This document shows positions 7,039 through 10,597 of a DNA stretch of 10,597 bases, piece by piece. The translations under genes were made by a program, and so were the position numbers. The first letter of the stretch is position 1, and every line of letters begins with the position of its first letter. Under the pieces are notes generated by a model. That model was not told the origin of the DNA, ran no database searches, and saw nothing but the letters and a program-made list of their open reading frames with translations. The DNA comes from Spirochaetia bacterium. Its GTDB lineage: Bacteria > Spirochaetota > Leptospirae > Leptospirales > Leptonemataceae. The stretch spans positions 1 to 10,597 of the forward strand of contig JACPZR010000046.1 in NCBI GenBank assembly GCA_016195395.1, given 5' to 3'.

Positions 7039-7484
7039 GTCCCTGCCTGTATTTCAACGTCCTGGTACTTCACAGGATAGCAGAGGCCTTTCACTTCATC
7101 GCAGATCTGTGTGCGCACGCGCGCTTTGCGTCCCACGAGCGACTTGGCGTCTTGCACTTGAAACGTGAAGAGCGAGTCGCCCCGAAGGACAGTGGCTTCC
7201 ACAGTCGCATCGTAGACTCCCTTGGGCGCGTCTTTGGGTTTCGCAGCAATGCCCAGGCCCTTGAAGTCGAACTGGATTTCCATGAGGTTGCCGTCTTTCC
7301 CCTGGTCCAAGTACGCGTGATGGCCGGCGGGGACCACAACAGAAAATGCGATTTCCTGCGATCCCTGGGCCCTCGCTGTGACGTCCGCGGAGGGAGCTGA
7401 AGATTTCTTAGAACACGAGGCGCCGGCGATCGCTGCTGACAGTATGACGGCGCTCAAAAACAGATGTTGATTCATTGGTTTCAC
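7035..7484 (-). CDS. Lipoprotein form of the DsbD N-terminal (alpha) domain
   Basis: The 149-residue product begins with a lipoprotein-type signal. A hydrophobic stretch (about 8-22) ends in AIAGASC, with Cys24 as the probable lipidated residue; GAS is a loose lipobox, acceptable in some spirochaetes. SKKSSAPSAD follows as a flexible tether. The rest is beta-rich and ends with TQICDEVKGLCYPVKY (126-140), which places Cys128 and Cys135 before a YP. This matches the cysteine pair and CYP motif of the immunoglobulin-like DsbD alpha domain, which receives electrons and hands them to periplasmic partners. It is therefore the missing N-terminal domain of the adjacent dsbD. The GTG at 7484 is preferred over the ATG at 7475 because only the GTG start gives a positive residue (Lys2) before the hydrophobic stretch. 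Neither start has a Shine-Dalgarno. The gene is divergent from the ABC permease gene. Confidence 0.85.
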   Translation of the reverse strand: MKPMNQHLFLSAVILSAAIAGASCSKKSSAPSADVTARAQGSQEIAFSVVVPAGHHAYLDQGKDGNLMEIQFDFKGLGIAAKPKDAPKGVYDATVEATVLRGDSLFTFQVQDAKSLVGRKARVRTQICDEVKGLCYPVKYQDVEIQAGT

Positions 7485-7535
7485 AATAAGAAATCAGTAG
7501 CGCGGGAGGCCCCCCTTTTTTCAAGTACTCTTGCA

Positions 7536-8354
7536 ATGCGATCCGGCCTCATAGAACGCGCCGTAGAGGCCTCCCGGACCGCTCGTACGGTTTGGTCTTT
7601 GGTTCGCCGCGATTACGCGGTGCAGTTTGCCGGCACGGCGCTCGGCATCGTATGGCTTCTTTTGCGATACGCTTTCCAGATTGGTCTTTTCTTTTTCGTG
7701 TTCGGCCGGCTTCTGCCGGAGCGGGCCGCGGCTGCATCCGGGGGAGTGGAATACCTGCCGTACCTGTTGGGCGGGATGCTTCTCTGGCTGCCCGTGTCCG
7801 AGATGATGCTCCGCGCAGCGTCGATTCTGACGGACAACCGCTCACTCATACGACGCACATCCGTGGGCGCCGAGGCCTTTCTGTGGATAGCCCCGGTTCA
7901 GGCGGTACTCCATTATACATTGATGTTTGTGCTCATCAGCGCGGGACTTCTCTTTCTGGGCAGGCTCTCGCTTTGGTTTCCTATCGCGTACCTATTCGGC
8001 GTAAGCGTTATCCTCTTTTTGTCCGGATGGGGCTTTCTCTTTGCGCGTGTGAGCGTTATCCTCAAAGATGTCTCACCGATCCTTGCGATTCTGCTTCAAG
8101 TAGTGTTCTGGAGCGCGCCGATTTTGTACGTGCCGCCCCCGTCGCTTCGATACATGTTTGAGTGGCACCCATTGACGGCCATGATGCACGTCCACCGCAC
8201 GCTTCTCACAGAGGGATTGTCAGGGATGCAGAGGGGCGGTGCCGGGGCATTGATTCAGGGATGGCCGGGGCTTGCCATTTTCGTATGCGTCAGTATTTTC
8301 ATTTTTCTTTTGTCTTCGCGCCGTATGCGGGATCTCGCGGGGGATGAGCTCTGA
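7536..8354 (+). CDS. wzm: ABC-2 type transporter permease, polysaccharide export (Wzm-like)
   Basis: From the ATG at 7536 the product is 272 residues, the usual size for Wzm/TagG/KpsM permeases. It opens with an amphipathic N-terminus and VWSLVRRDYAVQFAGTALG (19-37), the family pattern of a basic interface helix followed by G..LG..W and the first membrane segment. About six hydrophobic segments follow. ILKDVSPILAILLQVVFWS and APILY, then HPLTAMMHVHRTLL, correspond to the conserved ABC-2 region before the last helices. It should form the channel that moves a lipid-linked glycan across the inner membrane, with the next gene as its ATPase. The frame extends to an ATG at 7464, but that start would overlap the divergent lipoprotein gene and adds an un-family-like stretch. 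No Shine-Dalgarno lies at a usual distance from 7536; GGGAGG (7504-7509) is too far upstream. Its TGA overlaps the ATPase ATG by one base (TGATG). Confidence 0.9.
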   Translation: MRSGLIERAVEASRTARTVWSLVRRDYAVQFAGTALGIVWLLLRYAFQIGLFFFVFGRLLPERAAAASGGVEYLPYLLGGMLLWLPVSEMMLRAASILTDNRSLIRRTSVGAEAFLWIAPVQAVLHYTLMFVLISAGLLFLGRLSLWFPIAYLFGVSVILFLSGWGFLFARVSVILKDVSPILAILLQVVFWSAPILYVPPPSLRYMFEWHPLTAMMHVHRTLLTEGLSGMQRGGAGALIQGWPGLAIFVCVSIFIFLLSSRRMRDLAGDEL

Positions 8355-9535
8355 TGCTTCGCGTGGACAATATCGTCAAAGACTATCGGGGATTCCGGTC
8401 ATTTTCGGAAAGGATTCTGTCTGTGGCCACGCTGGGTTTGTACGGCGGGTCGCTCAGGTTCAGGGCGCTGGATGGCGTAAGCTTTGCGTCGGAGGCGGGG
8501 AAAGGGGAGATCATCGGTCTCATTGGTCCTAACGGCGCGGGGAAGTCCACTCTCCTCAGGATCCTCGCGGGGAATTCCCGTGCGGTTTCAGGAACAGTGC
8601 AGATATCGGGAACCATACGGAGTATACTGGAGCTTGGTGTTGGATTCAGTTCCGATCTGACGGCGAGAGAAAACGTCTATTATAATGGAAGGTTATGGGG
8701 CTATTCCGGCAGCAGACTGCTGGGTGAAAGCCATGCCATCTTTGATTTTGCGGGACTGGCAGGCCTTGAGGACAGGCCGCTCGGAACATTTTCCACCGGG
8801 ATGCAGATGCGCCTTGCATTTGCCTTGGCAACCTTTGAGCGGTCCAATCTCCTCCTTGTTGACGAGGCCTTGGCCGTGGGCGACGCAAGTTTTCAACAGA
8901 AGTGCGTGGCGCGCTTTCAGGAATTTCGGGACCAGGGCAGCGTTGTCCTTGTGGTCAGCCATGACCTCCACATGCTCCGATCGGTATGCGACCGGATGAT
9001 TCTCCTCTCCGGTGGGCGCGTGGTGTCTATGGGCGCGCCTGCAAAAGTTGTAGAAGACTACATGGAGTTGATCGGGCGGAATTCGCATACGGGTCCGGCT
9101 GCCCAGCTGGGCGCGGATGAGTATGGACTGGAAATTGAGGATGAGCGCGGCGTTTCTCGTTCCGCGTTTCTATCCGGCCAGCGGTTCCGGATACTCTTCA
9201 AGGCGCGTCCGGGCGCGGATCTCAAAGACGTTACTGTCGGAATTCATATAAATGACGCGCGGGGAATCCGGGCCTTTGGCACAAACAGCCTGATCGCCGG
9301 AGCCGGCACAACCACGCTTTTCTCCGGGAAGGAGAATGTAGTGGAATTCCATCTGGGCATGAACCTGGGGCCGGGAAAGTACAGCGCCGGGTGCTCCGTG
9401 CACCGGGGCCGGGCCCATGCGCAGGATTGTTTCGTCTGGAAAGAGAGTCTCGTTGATTTCGAAGTTGAATCCCCTGCGTCCGGTGAATCGGAGGGCATGG
9501 CTTGGATGGATGCAAAGATAACGTTCAGGCAGTAG
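8354..9535 (+). CDS. wzt: ABC transporter ATPase with C-terminal cargo-binding-type domain (Wzt-like)
   Basis: This 393-residue ATPase powers the preceding permease. The nucleotide-binding domain (about 1-240) has Walker A GPNGAGKST (58-66), the FSTGMQMRL signature (146-154) of the Wzt/TagH/KpsT group, Walker B NLLLVDEALAVGD (165-177) and the H-loop His203 in VVSHD. The LELGVGF block with DLTARENVYYNG (101-112) is also typical of this subgroup. A second domain (about 255-375) follows, with a beta-sandwich feel (GLEIEDERG, then FRILFKARPGADL, GIHINDARG, GPGKYSAGCSVHRG). It fits the Wzt C-terminal domain, which in O-antigen exporters reads the cap of the glycan before export. Such a domain favours a Wzm/Wzt-type exporter over a KpsM/KpsT one. 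The start overlaps the wzm stop by one base, so the two are translationally coupled. Confidence 0.94.
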   Translation: MLRVDNIVKDYRGFRSFSERILSVATLGLYGGSLRFRALDGVSFASEAGKGEIIGLIGPNGAGKSTLLRILAGNSRAVSGTVQISGTIRSILELGVGFSSDLTARENVYYNGRLWGYSGSRLLGESHAIFDFAGLAGLEDRPLGTFSTGMQMRLAFALATFERSNLLLVDEALAVGDASFQQKCVARFQEFRDQGSVVLVVSHDLHMLRSVCDRMILLSGGRVVSMGAPAKVVEDYMELIGRNSHTGPAAQLGADEYGLEIEDERGVSRSAFLSGQRFRILFKARPGADLKDVTVGIHINDARGIRAFGTNSLIAGAGTTTLFSGKENVVEFHLGMNLGPGKYSAGCSVHRGRAHAQDCFVWKESLVDFEVESPASGESEGMAWMDAKITFRQ

Positions 9536-9547
9536 CGAGGAAGCCGC

Positions 9548-10597
9548 ATGAAGCTCACAATACGTATTCTATCCGCGTGTATGCTGGCAGGGCTTGTTGG
9601 CGTCTCGCTTCCGTCTACGGACGTCACGCGGACATGGGCGGGCCGGAGCGATGGTTCCCTCACTGCGGAGCCCACCATCGCTTCTATGTATAAGGGTTTC
9701 TTTGGCGCGGCAGCGGCCGAAAGGATTCAGAAGGGAGTGATCGCACGGCTTGAGGGGGCTCCGCTTTCGTCCGGGATGCTTGAAGCGGCCCAGAAGGCTG
9801 TCCCCTGGGTGGCCATGGAGGGCCTGGACCCTGAAGCGGCGACGCGCATCATCTGGCTCGTGGGATCGGCTCTTGACGCCGGGTTCCGATTTGAAGAGGC
9901 GGAAGATTTGATCCCCGTGGCCGCGCGACGTGAAATGACGGCGCGTGATTTTGTGCTCTATGTACGGTATAACGTTGAAACGTCAAAGGGAAAGGTTCCT
10001 GAACAGACGCGGCAGCTCTTCTTGTCGCGCGCTCTTGAGCGGCGCTGGGACGGTTTGTCTGTGCTTGCCGGGGGCAGGGGATTTCTGATCAATCGGACGT
10101 CCGCGGCGTATGACGCGAACAAAGCCGCAAAGAGGATGCTTCGTCTTCTGCCTGCGGACGGGTTCAGTGCGGGATCGGAAAAAGTGTCTGCGGCAGTCCG
10201 CGAGTCGCTTCCTTACGAGAGGACTGTGCAGAGCGAGCGTTTCCTTGAGAACTTGAGCGCCGTGGAGAGCGGGGCTCGCCCGCGCGGTCTGCGGGGCTTT
10301 GAAATGAAGCACACTCTCAAGAATGCCGGGGCTGTAGATTCCGACGTTGATTCTGTGTCTGAAGTGAATTTGATTCCCAGGCCCCACGTGGGCGTAGAGG
10401 ACCCCGCCGATCCCGATTTTATTCACGAGCATCACGATGAAGCGGAAATTAAGAAGGGCTGGCAGGATTTGTCATTGGCTGTGATCACGCAGGAAGCAAA
10501 AGGGTGGGTGGGCGTTCCGTACCTCTGGGGCGGAGAAACGAAAAAGGGTGTCGACTGCACCGGCCTTACTCGGGAGATTCTCGCTGTGACCAAGATC
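9548..10597 (+). CDS. Exported NlpC/P60-family cysteine peptidase, partial at right edge
   Basis: An ATG at 9548 preceded by GAGGAA five bases away opens a frame that stays open for 350 codons to the end of the window. Residues about 5-22 (IRILSACMLAGLVGVSL) form a signal peptide. Near the end, KGWVGVPYLWGGETKKGVDCTGL holds the YLWGG and DCxGL motifs of NlpC/P60 peptidoglycan endopeptidases (two pieces, around 318-339). Cys337 is the likely nucleophile; the catalytic His lies beyond the window. The intervening ~290 residues match no family I know. They are charged, mostly helical-looking and include IHEHHDE (292-298). Enzymes of this class cut cell-wall peptides, usually between D-glutamate and diaminopimelate, outside the cytoplasmic membrane. 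It follows wzt by 12 bases, so it is probably part of the same transcript. Its link to the exporter is inferred from position. Confidence 0.85.
   Translation, partial: MKLTIRILSACMLAGLVGVSLPSTDVTRTWAGRSDGSLTAEPTIASMYKGFFGAAAAERIQKGVIARLEGAPLSSGMLEAAQKAVPWVAMEGLDPEAATRIIWLVGSALDAGFRFEEAEDLIPVAARREMTARDFVLYVRYNVETSKGKVPEQTRQLFLSRALERRWDGLSVLAGGRGFLINRTSAAYDANKAAKRMLRLLPADGFSAGSEKVSAAVRESLPYERTVQSERFLENLSAVESGARPRGLRGFEMKHTLKNAGAVDSDVDSVSEVNLIPRPHVGVEDPADPDFIHEHHDEAEIKKGWQDLSLAVITQEAKGWVGVPYLWGGETKKGVDCTGLTREILAVTKI

Noticed and set aside
7504..7521. GGGAGG-C6-T6 read as an intrinsic terminator on the plus strand
   Set aside because: The stem is only about three base pairs, and no plus-strand gene ends upstream that it could terminate.
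9983..10435. Minus-strand frame of 150 codons opposite the NlpC/P60 gene
   Set aside because: The plus frame has a signal peptide, a good ribosome-binding site and catalytic motifs; the minus frame has none.
1..10597. tRNA, rRNA, CRISPR arrays, transposases and attachment sites
   Set aside because: None was seen by eye. There are no spaced repeats, no cloverleaf with CCA-type end, no transposase motif and almost no non-coding DNA.

Overview
This window is a compact, GC-rich bacterial segment of about ten genes. Nearly every base is coding, and most of the products belong to the cell envelope. No rRNA, tRNA, CRISPR array or insertion sequence was found. The organism is a Gram-negative-type (diderm) bacterium, judged from a lipoprotein form of the DsbD sensor domain, a DsbD-type electron conduit and a Wzm/Wzt exporter. 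An MBOAT acyltransferase sits directly before an SGNH-like protein resembling DUF1574, a family best known from Leptospira. That makes a GC-rich member of the Leptospirales a reasonable guess, but only a guess.

Layout: (1) 1-466, minus strand: the first ~155 residues of an unrecognised protein that runs off the left edge. (2) 544-1620, minus strand: queA, the tRNA-modification enzyme of queuosine synthesis. (3) 1619-5731, plus strand: a likely operon of a GT87/DUF2029 membrane glycosyltransferase, an MBOAT O-acyltransferase and a membrane-anchored SGNH/DUF1574-like protein. (4) 5734-7484, minus strand: a split DsbD system, with a lipoprotein N-terminal domain translationally coupled (ATGA overlap) to the membrane core plus C-terminal thioredoxin domain. 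(5) 7536-10597, plus strand: ABC-2 permease (Wzm), its ATPase with a C-terminal cargo-binding-type extension (Wzt), and the start of an exported NlpC/P60 peptidase with a long unrecognised N-terminal region, cut by the right edge.

The genes suggest a shared theme. GT87 would add a sugar from a polyprenyl-linked donor on the outer face of the membrane. The MBOAT/SGNH pair would acylate a cell-surface glycan. Wzm/Wzt would export a lipid-linked polysaccharide or related glycoconjugate, and the NlpC/P60 protein would cut peptidoglycan. DsbD would carry reducing power to the periplasm. These links are inferred from families and gene order; no substrate is encoded in the sequence.

The junctions carry the least ordinary signals. 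The annotated starts of queA and the GT87 gene share a CATG. The two convergent stops at 5729-5736 lie in the loop of one hairpin. The leader of the MBOAT gene contains a segment that can pair with its own likely ribosome-binding site. Genes that start a transcript lack a clear Shine-Dalgarno sequence, whereas most downstream genes have one. I found no clear new defence or mobile system.
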